Source: Arthrobacter sp. EPSL27 (GTDB lineage: Bacteria > Actinomycetota > Actinomycetes > Actinomycetales > Micrococcaceae). Taken from it: 64,000 nucleotides of DNA. This document shows positions 51,280 to 58,097 of this stretch, piece by piece. Both the position numbers and the translations under genes were made by a program. The notes beneath the pieces were generated by a model. It searched no databases. It saw only the letters and a program-made list of their open reading frames with translations, and was not told where the DNA came from. The stretch covers positions 127,784-191,783 of the forward strand of contig NZ_LNUT01000004.1 in assembly GCF_001512305.1 (NCBI RefSeq). The letters are read 5' to 3'. The first letter of the stretch is position 1. Each line of letters opens with the position of its first letter.

Positions 51280-51430
51280 CCCCAGCGGCCGGCCTCCCGT
51301 CCGACCGTTCGTCGCCCGGCCCCGGCCGCCTGGCGCAAAGCCATACCCATGACTCGCCGCCGTTGGTAGGGTGCCTTGGGGCACGTCTGTCGAGTTGGGC
51401 TGCCCCGGTCAGGTTTCTCAAGGAGGAGAC

Positions 51431-53728
51431 ATGGGCACAATGCCGGATGGCACGCCAAAGAACATACTGGTCGACGACGGCATCACGCCGGACCCGGCCC
51501 TGCCGCCCACAGCCGTGGACGAGTCCGTGCGCGAGGCCGAAGAGCGCAAATGGACGCCCACCAAGATCGCGATCTGGGTGGCAATTTCCCTGCTGGGTGC
51601 CGTGGCATGGTTCATGCTGGCGATTGTCCGCGGAGAAACCGTCAACGCCATCTGGTTCGTCTTCGCCGCGGTGAGCACCTACCTGATCGGCTACCGCTTC
51701 TACTCCAAGGTCATTGAGCGCTACCTGCTCAAGCCGAACGACCGCCGGGCCACCCCCGCGGAGTACAAGGCAGACGGCAAGGACTACGTCCGCACGGACC
51801 GCAACGTCCTCTTCGGCCACCACTTCGCCGCGATCGCCGGCGCAGGTCCCCTGGTGGGCCCCATCCTCGCAGCCCAGATGGGCTACCTGCCGGGCACCAT
51901 CTGGATCATTATCGGTGTCGTGTTCGCCGGCGCCGTCCAGGACTACGTCGTGATGTTCTTCTCCATGCGCCGCGGCGGACGCTCCCTCGGCCAGATGGCC
52001 CGCGAGGAACTCGGCGTCATCGGCGGCACCGCCGCCTTGATCGCCACGCTGCTCATCATGGTGATCATCGTCGCCATCCTGGCCCTGGTCGTCGTCAACG
52101 CCCTCGCCGAAAGCCCGTGGGGTGTGTTCTCCGTCGGCATGACCATCCCGATCGCCCTCTTTATGGGTGTCTACCTGCGCTTCATCCGCCCCGGCAAGAT
52201 CATGGAAGTCTCCCTGATCGGTTTTGTGCTGCTGATGGCGGCCATCATCGGCGGCGGCGTGGTCGCTGCGACCGAGTGGGGCGACGCGCTCTTCACCCTG
52301 GACAAGGTCACCCTCGCCTGGGCCATCATCATCTACGGCTTCATCGCCGCGATCCTGCCGGTCTGGCTCCTCCTGGCGCCGCGCGACTACCTCTCCACCT
52401 TCATGAAGATCGGCGTGATCGTGATGCTGGCCCTGGCCGTCATTGTGGTCCGCCCGGAAATCTCCGTCCCGGCCTTCAGCGAATTCGCCAGCCGCGACAA
52501 CGGACCCGTCTTCCCGGGCGCGCTGTTCCCGTTCCTGTTCGTCACCATCGCGTGTGGCGCCCTCTCCGGATTCCACGCCCTCATCTCCTCCGGAACCACC
52601 CCGAAGCTGATCGAGAAGGAGCGCCAGACCCGTTACATCGGCTACGGCGGCATGCTCATGGAGTCCTTCGTGGCCATCATGGCCCTCGTTGCGGCAATCT
52701 CCATCGACCGCGGTCTCTACTTCGCGATGAACGCCCCCGCAGCCCTCACCGGTGGCACCGTGGAAACCGCGGCGGCCTGGGTCAACAGCCTGGGACTGTC
52801 CGGCGTGAACGTCAGCCCGGACATGCTGGCCGAGACGGCCGCCAACGTCGGCGAGACCAGCATCGTCTCCCGCACCGGCGGCGCCCCGACCCTCGCCGTG
52901 GGCCTGGCCCACATCATGCAGCAGTTCATCGGCGGCACCGCCATGATGAGCTTCTGGTACCACTTCGCCATCATGTTCGAGGCCCTGTTCATCCTGACCG
53001 CCGTCGACGCCGGCACGCGCGTTGCCCGCTTTATGCTGCAGGACTCGATCGGCAACTTCGTCCCGAAGTTCAAGGAGCACTCCTGGCGCCCCGGTGCCTG
53101 GCTCTGCACCGCCATTATGGTCGGTGCCTGGGGCGCTGTGCTGCTGATGGGCGTCACCGACCCCCTGGGCGGCATCAACACGCTGTTCCCGCTGTTCGGC
53201 ATCGCCAACCAGCTCCTGGCCGCCATCGCCCTGTCCGTCTGCCTCGCCATCGCGGCGAAGAAGGGATCCTTCAAGTACCTCTGGATCGTGGCGATCCCGA
53301 TGGCCTTCGCCGCCGTCGTCACCATCACGGCCAGCTACCAGAAGATCTTCTCTTCGACGCCGGCCGTCGGCTACTTCGCCAACAACGCGGCGTTCTCCAA
53401 GGCACTCGCGGATGGCCAGACCTCCTTCGGTTCGGCCAAGACCGTGCAGGCCATGGAAGCGGTCATCCGCAACACCGCGATCCAGGGCTGGCTCTCGGTC
53501 ATCTTCGTGGTGCTCAGCATCATCGTCATCACGACGGCGCTGCTGGCCACCTACAAGGCGTTCCGCAACTCCAAGGCCGGCCTGCCCAATGCGGACAACG
53601 AGGATCCGGCGCTGCCGTCCCGCGTGTTCGCCCCGGCCGGTCCGGTGCCCACTGCTTCCGAGCGTGAGCTCATGAACGAGTGGAACCAGCTGCCGGCGGA
53701 CAAGCGGACACAGGCCGCCCACCACTGA
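51431..53728 (+). CDS. cstA: Carbon starvation protein A, pyruvate/peptide transporter
   Basis: A 765-residue membrane protein of the CstA family with about 16 hydrophobic helices. Typical segments are FGHHFAAIAGAGPLVGPILAAQMGYLPGTIWI, FAGAVQDYVVMFFSMRRGGRSLG, CGALSGFHALISSGTTPKLIEKE and the late PLFGIANQLLAAIAL. CstA takes up pyruvate and possibly peptides during carbon starvation. ATG at 51431 has AAGGAGGAGAC, a very strong ribosome site. The small YbdD-type gene follows after 13 bases, the usual pair. Confidence 0.96.
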   Translation: MGTMPDGTPKNILVDDGITPDPALPPTAVDESVREAEERKWTPTKIAIWVAISLLGAVAWFMLAIVRGETVNAIWFVFAAVSTYLIGYRFYSKVIERYLLKPNDRRATPAEYKADGKDYVRTDRNVLFGHHFAAIAGAGPLVGPILAAQMGYLPGTIWIIIGVVFAGAVQDYVVMFFSMRRGGRSLGQMAREELGVIGGTAALIATLLIMVIIVAILALVVVNALAESPWGVFSVGMTIPIALFMGVYLRFIRPGKIMEVSLIGFVLLMAAIIGGGVVAATEWGDALFTLDKVTLAWAIIIYGFIAAILPVWLLLAPRDYLSTFMKIGVIVMLALAVIVVRPEISVPAFSEFASRDNGPVFPGALFPFLFVTIACGALSGFHALISSGTTPKLIEKERQTRYIGYGGMLMESFVAIMALVAAISIDRGLYFAMNAPAALTGGTVETAAAWVNSLGLSGVNVSPDMLAETAANVGETSIVSRTGGAPTLAVGLAHIMQQFIGGTAMMSFWYHFAIMFEALFILTAVDAGTRVARFMLQDSIGNFVPKFKEHSWRPGAWLCTAIMVGAWGAVLLMGVTDPLGGINTLFPLFGIANQLLAAIALSVCLAIAAKKGSFKYLWIVAIPMAFAAVVTITASYQKIFSSTPAVGYFANNAAFSKALADGQTSFGSAKTVQAMEAVIRNTAIQGWLSVIFVVLSIIVITTALLATYKAFRNSKAGLPNADNEDPALPSRVFAPAGPVPTASERELMNEWNQLPADKRTQAAHH

Positions 53729-53741
53729 TGCGGAGCCAACA

Positions 53742-53933
53742 ATGAATGCGGTGGTTGCAGGATTCCGGGGATTCGCCCGGTACCTGGGAGGTGTGATGGG
53801 GGCGGACGCGTACGCGAAGTATCTGGCCCATCATGCCGAAGCCGGTCACAGCTCCCCGCCGATGACCGAACGGGAGTTCTGGCGGGACCAGACAGACCGC
53901 CAGGACGCCAACCCGCAGGGCCGGTGCTGCTGA
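53742..53933 (+). CDS. YbdD/YjiX-family small protein (DUF466), CstA partner
   Basis: A 63-residue protein. GFRGFARYLGGVMGADAYAKYLAHHAEAGHSSPPMTEREFWRDQTDRQDANPQGRCC contains the YLGxxxGxxAYxxYLxHH and MTExEFWRxxxDR motifs of DUF466. E. coli YbdD is required for transport by CstA. It lies in the same operon, with a long terminator behind it. Confidence 0.92.
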   Translation: MNAVVAGFRGFARYLGGVMGADAYAKYLAHHAEAGHSSPPMTEREFWRDQTDRQDANPQGRCC

Positions 53934-53962
53934 GCTTCACGGGCTGAGCGGAGTGGCAGCCG

Positions 53963-54006
53963 CGGAGGGCGCCGCCGGGTACACCAGTACCCGGCGGCGC
54001 CCTCCG
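53963..54006 (+). terminator. 19-bp stem hairpin after the cstA operon
   Basis: A perfect stem (53963-53981 with 53988-54006) with loop caccag. No clear T-run follows. Confidence 0.7.
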
Positions 54007-54077
54007 GCGTCCGGGGCGTTGCCTCCCGTGACTGCCTGCCGCCCGTCCTGGCTGCGGGCACGTGAGAGTATGAAGCC

Positions 54078-54779
54078 ATGAGCGATCCGCACGATACTCA
54101 GCCGGCCAGCGATGTCCCCGACGGCGACCCGCTGGAGGGCGCCGCACTTCCCGCCCAGCCAGCCGGCGGCGAAGGACAGGCGCCGCCGCAGGACCGCCGC
54201 GGCGGCCCGGCAGCTACGGAGCAGCCGCCGCAGCCAGCGGCGCCCGAGGGGGACGGACGGCCCAGGCCCAGCCAGCTCCAGGACCTGGTGGACCAGCCGG
54301 CCAAGGTGATGCGGATCGGCACCATGATGAAGCAGCTCCTCGACGAAGTGAAGTCCGCCCCGCTCGACGACGCCGCCCGGGTCCGCCTGGCCGGCATCCA
54401 TGAGCGCTCCATCAAGGAACTGGAAGACGGCCTCGCGCCGGAACTCGTCGACGAACTGGAACGGATCAGCCTGCCGTTCCCCGCGGACGGCACACCCTCG
54501 GACGCCGAGCTCAGGATCGCGCAGGCCCAGCTGGTGGGCTGGCTGGAAGGACTCTTCCACGGCATCCAGGCCGCCCTTGCCGCCCAGCACGCCGCCCGCG
54601 AGCACGCGGCCGCGCAGGCCCAGCTCCGCCAGCTGCCGCCCGGCACCATGATCGCGCCCGGTGTCGTCATCGGGGAGAACGGGGAGCCGCAACGGGCGGC
54701 CGCGCCCAGGCCCGGAGCAGATCCGTCGCAGCCGCGCGAACCCGCCGACCCGGACCACGGCCCCGGCCAGTACCTCTAA
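54078..54779 (+). CDS. bpa: Bacterial proteasome activator Bpa (DUF2587)
   Basis: A 233-residue protein. A disordered Pro/Gly-rich N-terminus (1-65) leads into the helical Bpa core (QLQDLVDQPAKVMRIGTMMKQLLDEVKSAPLDDAARVRLAGIHERSIKELEDGLAPELVDELERISLPF, then AQAQLVGWLEGLFHGIQAALAAQ). It ends in GQYL, the motif by which Bpa docks to the 20S proteasome. Bpa forms a ring that feeds unfolded proteins into the core without ATP. The start (ATG at 54078) has GAGTAT six bases upstream, perhaps another leaderless promoter. The next gene is translationally close. Confidence 0.93.
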   Translation: MSDPHDTQPASDVPDGDPLEGAALPAQPAGGEGQAPPQDRRGGPAATEQPPQPAAPEGDGRPRPSQLQDLVDQPAKVMRIGTMMKQLLDEVKSAPLDDAARVRLAGIHERSIKELEDGLAPELVDELERISLPFPADGTPSDAELRIAQAQLVGWLEGLFHGIQAALAAQHAAREHAAAQAQLRQLPPGTMIAPGVVIGENGEPQRAAAPRPGADPSQPREPADPDHGPGQYL

Positions 54780-54786
54780 GGCACCC

Positions 54787-55242
54787 TTGGGATTCTTCAG
54801 CGCCGCCCGGCAGGGGCGGAAAGACGACGCCGAGCTCGGCAAGGGCCTCTGGCGGCGGGCCCACGACCGCTTCACCCGGGGCCTGGACCGCTACCACCAG
54901 GTCCTCGAAGGGGTGGACGACGAGGCCCTCTATGCCGAGCTGCTTGAGGTCGCCGATGAGCTGTCCGCGCTCTCCGGGCGGGTCCGGCGGGTCTGCGTGG
55001 AAGCCCAGCGCCGATCGCCGAGCGAAGGGCTCGACATCCCGGGGAGCCTCGCGGGAGTCCATCGTGCCCTGTCCTCGGCCGGTAACTCCCTCGCGACGAC
55101 GGCCGAGGCGGCGGCGATGCTCCGCCTCGCCGTGGGCCCGGTCCCCGCGGGCGCCGAGTCGGTGCGGCGCCGCGCAGCCTCGGTGCTGGAGCAAGTGGCC
55201 GACGCCGAACGCCGGCTCGCCGAGGCTGGCGCCGCGGACTGA
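54787..55242 (+). CDS. Helical hypothetical protein coupled to bpa
   Basis: About 151 residues. TTG at 54787 is chosen as the start, with AAGG six bases upstream and only seven bases after the bpa stop. The protein opens MGFFSAARQGRKDDAELGKGLWRRAHDRFTRGLDRYHQVLEGV and is nearly all helical and charged, with no signal peptide or membrane helix. I do not recognise a family with certainty. The operon suggests a role in or near proteasomal degradation. Confidence 0.72.
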   Translation: MGFFSAARQGRKDDAELGKGLWRRAHDRFTRGLDRYHQVLEGVDDEALYAELLEVADELSALSGRVRRVCVEAQRRSPSEGLDIPGSLAGVHRALSSAGNSLATTAEAAAMLRLAVGPVPAGAESVRRRAASVLEQVADAERRLAEAGAAD

Positions 55243-55357
55243 CGCGGCGGCCCCCTCCCGCAGCCGCACGGTGCAGCCAAAATTCCCGGTTAAGCGCCTA
55301 GCTTAGCCGGACCCTCCAGGCTGGCGGTGCGGGCGAAAGCGTTGGCAGGATAGCTGG

Positions 55358-56203
55358 ATGACAATCTCACCGGTACTGACTTTCAATGACGGCAACACGA
55401 TTCCCCAGCTTGGCTACGGAGTGTGGCAGGTTGAAGACGACGTCGCCGAGAAGGTGGTGGTGCAGGCCTTCGAAGCCGGCTTCCGCCACATCGACACCGC
55501 CAAGATTTACGGCAATGAAGCAGGAGTGGGCCGCGCGATCGAGCGGTCCGGCCTCACGCCCGAGGAAATCTTCATCACCACCAAGCTGTGGAATGCGGAC
55601 CAGGGCTACGAATCCACGCTGAAGGCCTTCGAGGAATCCATGGAGCGCCTGGGCCTGGAGACCCTGGACCTGTACCTGATCCACTGGATGCAGCCCAAGC
55701 AGGACAAATACGTCGACACGTGGAAGGCCCTCATCGAGCTGCAGAAGCAGGGACGGGTCAAGACCATTGGCGTCTCCAACTTCACCCAGGAGGGCCTGCA
55801 GCGCCTGATCGATGAGACCGGCGTCGTGCCGGCCATCAACCAGGTTGAACTTCACCCGTTCTTCAACCAGGCCGCACTGCGTGAGTTCCACGCCTCCAAG
55901 GGCATCCTCACCCAGGCCTGGTCGCCGCTGGGCCAGGGCGGCGAGCTGCTGGAAAGCCCGGTCGTCGGCCAGATCGCGGCCAAGCACAACGCCACTCCGG
56001 CGCAGGTCGTCATCGCCTGGCACCTGGCCGTCGGCAACGTGGTCATCCCGAAGTCGGTGACCGAGTCCCGCATCCGCGAGAACTTCGCAGCGCTGGACGT
56101 CACCCTGGACGAGACCGATGTGCAGGCCATCAACGGCCTGGACAAGTCCGCCGAGGGCGCCGGCCGCATCGGACCCGATCCGGCTGTCTCCGACTTCGCC
56201 TAA
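55358..56203 (+). CDS. Aldo/keto reductase, 2,5-diketo-D-gluconate reductase type
   Basis: A 281-residue TIM-barrel reductase. The catalytic tetrad is complete: Asp46 and Tyr51 (HIDTAKIYGNE), Lys76 (FITTKLWNAD) and His109 (DLYLIHWMQP). The NADPH-binding end VVIPKSVTESRIRENFAALDVTLDETDVQAINGLDK is present. It reduces aldehydes or small diketones; the natural substrate is unknown. The start lies next to a weak -10-like element. It is a single-gene unit with its own terminator. Confidence 0.93.
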   Translation: MTISPVLTFNDGNTIPQLGYGVWQVEDDVAEKVVVQAFEAGFRHIDTAKIYGNEAGVGRAIERSGLTPEEIFITTKLWNADQGYESTLKAFEESMERLGLETLDLYLIHWMQPKQDKYVDTWKALIELQKQGRVKTIGVSNFTQEGLQRLIDETGVVPAINQVELHPFFNQAALREFHASKGILTQAWSPLGQGGELLESPVVGQIAAKHNATPAQVVIAWHLAVGNVVIPKSVTESRIRENFAALDVTLDETDVQAINGLDKSAEGAGRIGPDPAVSDFA

Positions 56204-56239
56204 GCGGATCCGCCGCCGGTACACCGGCCGGTTCAGTCC

Positions 56240-56280
56240 GCAGCAGGGCCTTCACCCAGACAGGGTGGGGGCCCTGCTGC
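56240..56280. terminator. Bidirectional terminator after the aldo/keto reductase
   Basis: Arms gcagcagggcc (56240-56250) and ggccctgctgc (56270-56280), with an inner CACCC/GGGTG pairing. It separates the plus-strand reductase gene from the minus-strand small gene. Confidence 0.7.
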
Positions 56281-56305
56281 TGTCCGGGGCCCCACGGAGC
56301 CGGGG

Positions 56306-56485
56306 CTAAGCGGCTTGCCGGCCTGCCTGGACCGGCACGGCATCAACGACAGCCCAGCCGTGCTCGTCCAGCACCTTACGGCTCGCGAAGCGTTCGGCGT
56401 CCGCGATGTCGTCGAAGGTTTCGGTGCAGATGCGGCCGCAGTCCGGGTCCAGGTACGTGACTTCAAAGTACTGGTTGGTATCCAT
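56306..56485 (-). CDS. 59-residue conserved-type small protein
   Basis: The minus strand encodes a 59-residue protein from ATG at 56485 to TAG at 56306. It reads MDTNQYFEVTYLDPDCGRIC and then TETFDDIADAERFASRKV, ending in QAGRQAA. It has two cysteines five residues apart (DCGRIC), strand-helix alternation and codon use like its neighbours, and it lies in a tidy slot between a terminator and the next gene. It looks like a real small gene; no function is known to me. Confidence 0.7.
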   Translation of the reverse strand: MDTNQYFEVTYLDPDCGRICTETFDDIADAERFASRKVLDEHGWAVVDAVPVQAGRQAA

Positions 56486-56521
56486 GCATTAAGTGTGGCG
56501 CGGGCCTCCGACACTATTCGG

Positions 56522-57538
56522 TCACCGGTCCGGCGTGTTGCCCGTATCGCCGAGGCGCAGCACACGTTCCCGGGCCAGGTCCTCGCTGCGCCGCGCCTTC
56601 GCCACGTACCGTGCGGCCTGCTGGGCGCGGGCGGCCGCCACTTCCCGGTGCTTCCGGGCGGCCTTCAGCTCCAGCTCGCGCTGCGCGAGCTCCTTGCGCA
56701 GCTCCCGGACAGCGTCCTCGAGCCCGGTGGCCCGAGTGGTGGCGCCAGCCAGTTCCTCCTCCCGCTCGCTGGCCTCCCGGGCAGCGGCGGCGGCTGCTGA
56801 TTCCGCCTCCTCGAGCAGGGCCCTGGCGCGTTCCACAGCGGACGGCGTGGACCGCCGCGGTTCCGGCCGGACCGCCCTGAGCCGGGGCTGGGCTGCTGTT
56901 TTCGCGGTCGCGGCCCCGATGGCGGCCTTGGCCCCGGTCGCGGCCCCGGCGGCGTCCCCGGCACGGGCCGGTTTTCCAGATCGAACCGGCGCCGGAGCAG
57001 GCTCTGCCGTGGCGGGAAGCAGGCCGGGGAGCGCCACGGCCCCTGACAGATCCACGACGTCGACGCCGTCTGCGGACAGGGCCCGGAGCAGGCGGCCGGA
57101 CTGCACGGCGGCCGCGGCCCCCGCATCCGCTGTCGCGGCGCGCAGCGTCTCTTCCACTTCCGTCGCGATTGCGCCGCTGATCTTCCGGCCCTGCTGTTCC
57201 GCTGCGGCCTGGGCTGCCTTGACCGCGCCGCTCAGCACTTGGCGGCGTTCCTGTCCCAGCCGGCGGAGTTCGGTAGCGTCCAGGGAGGACTGCGCGGCGC
57301 GCATCGACTGCCCCAAACCGGCAAGTTCGCGGAGTGTCTCCGGCCGCCGGGCAGCGAGCATGTTCACGGTCCACGCCGCCACGGACGGCTTGGGCAGGGA
57401 GCGTACTTCTCCGGCGAGGCCCTGCTGCTCCTTTGCCGCGGCCGCGGCCTTGGCGGCGGCAGTCCGGGCAGCGACAAACTCGTCGAACGGGAGCGCATAG
57501 AGCTGGGCAGCAATGTCCGCCAGTGTCTGCTCACTCAT
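56522..57538 (-). CDS. Ala-rich coiled-coil hypothetical protein
   Basis: A 338-residue actinobacterial-type hypothetical. The N-terminal LYALPFDEFVAARTAAAKAA and SLPKPSVAAWTVNMLAARRPETLRELAGLGQSMRAAQ are conserved-looking. The middle is an Ala/Pro linker and the C-terminal 110 residues are a long coiled coil (ARALLEEAESAAAAAAREASEREEELAG to the end). No membrane segment or signal is present. ATG at 57538. Function unknown; a DNA- or nucleoid-associated role is only a guess. Confidence 0.75.
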   Translation of the reverse strand: MSEQTLADIAAQLYALPFDEFVAARTAAAKAAAAAKEQQGLAGEVRSLPKPSVAAWTVNMLAARRPETLRELAGLGQSMRAAQSSLDATELRRLGQERRQVLSGAVKAAQAAAEQQGRKISGAIATEVEETLRAATADAGAAAAVQSGRLLRALSADGVDVVDLSGAVALPGLLPATAEPAPAPVRSGKPARAGDAAGAATGAKAAIGAATAKTAAQPRLRAVRPEPRRSTPSAVERARALLEEAESAAAAAAREASEREEELAGATTRATGLEDAVRELRKELAQRELELKAARKHREVAAARAQQAARYVAKARRSEDLARERVLRLGDTGNTPDR

Positions 57539-57608
57539 GCAAGAATCATAGAATCCCGGCCCTGACAATGCGGCCGCCACCGGAGAGTTCTCCAGGAAGA
57601 GGGCACTC

Positions 57609-58082
57609 GTGATCGAAATCGCCGGGCTCCCCGCCCACATTCTGCTCATCCACGCCGTCGTCGTGCTGGCACCCATCGCAGGCCTGGCCGCCGTCGTGTA
57701 TGCCGCCGTGCCGCGGTGGCGCCCCTACCTGGCCTGGCCGCTCGGAGTGCTGTCCCTGTTCCTTGTCCCGCTGTCCCTGCTGACGGCGGAAGCCGGGGAG
57801 CAGTTGGAGGAGACCCGCCCCGCCTCGGCCCTCATCCGGGAACACGCCGAACAGGGTGACGTGCTTAAAGCCGTCTCTGTCGCATTCTTCGTGGTGGTCG
57901 CGGCGTCCCTGGTAACAAGCCATGAGCCGATCGGCCGGCGCTTCGCGTTCCTTGGCAGCCTGCGGACACACCGTGCAGTCCGGACGGCACTGCTGGTCCT
58001 CGCCGCCGCAGCCGGTGCCTATTTCATCTACCAGAGCGTCATCACCGGCCATTCCGGCGCCGCGTCCGTCTGGGCTGGCTGA
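57609..58082 (+). CDS. DUF2231 membrane protein
   Basis: A 157-residue protein with four hydrophobic helices (ILLIHAVVVLAPIAGLAAVVYAAV; YLAWPLGVLSLFLVPLSLLTA; VSVAFFVVVAASLV; ALLVLAAAAGAYFIYQSVI). It resembles DUF2231 proteins in the first helix, with the GLPAHILLIHAVVVLAPIAG pattern carrying a conserved His, and in the final VITGHSGAASVW; these His residues may bind heme or metal. GTG at 57609 has GGAAGAGG upstream. The P-type ATPase follows after 15 bases, likely cotranscribed. Confidence 0.8.
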   Translation: MIEIAGLPAHILLIHAVVVLAPIAGLAAVVYAAVPRWRPYLAWPLGVLSLFLVPLSLLTAEAGEQLEETRPASALIREHAEQGDVLKAVSVAFFVVVAASLVTSHEPIGRRFAFLGSLRTHRAVRTALLVLAAAAGAYFIYQSVITGHSGAASVWAG

Positions 58083-58097
58083 CCCGGTCCACCGGCC

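Noticed and set aside
51361..51430. TAGGGT promoter and TGCC/GGCA repeat before cstA
   Set aside because: The -35 region is not recognisable and the repeat is only four bases per arm; too weak to annotate.
51200..53725. An 841-codon antisense open frame opposite cstA
   Set aside because: It is rich in Asp/Gly/His and without any motif, and the opposite strand encodes a full CstA. It is a shadow frame.
55346..55357. Leaderless promoter for the aldo/keto reductase
   Set aside because: CAGGAT six bases before the start lacks the initial T and other support; I do not count it with the others.
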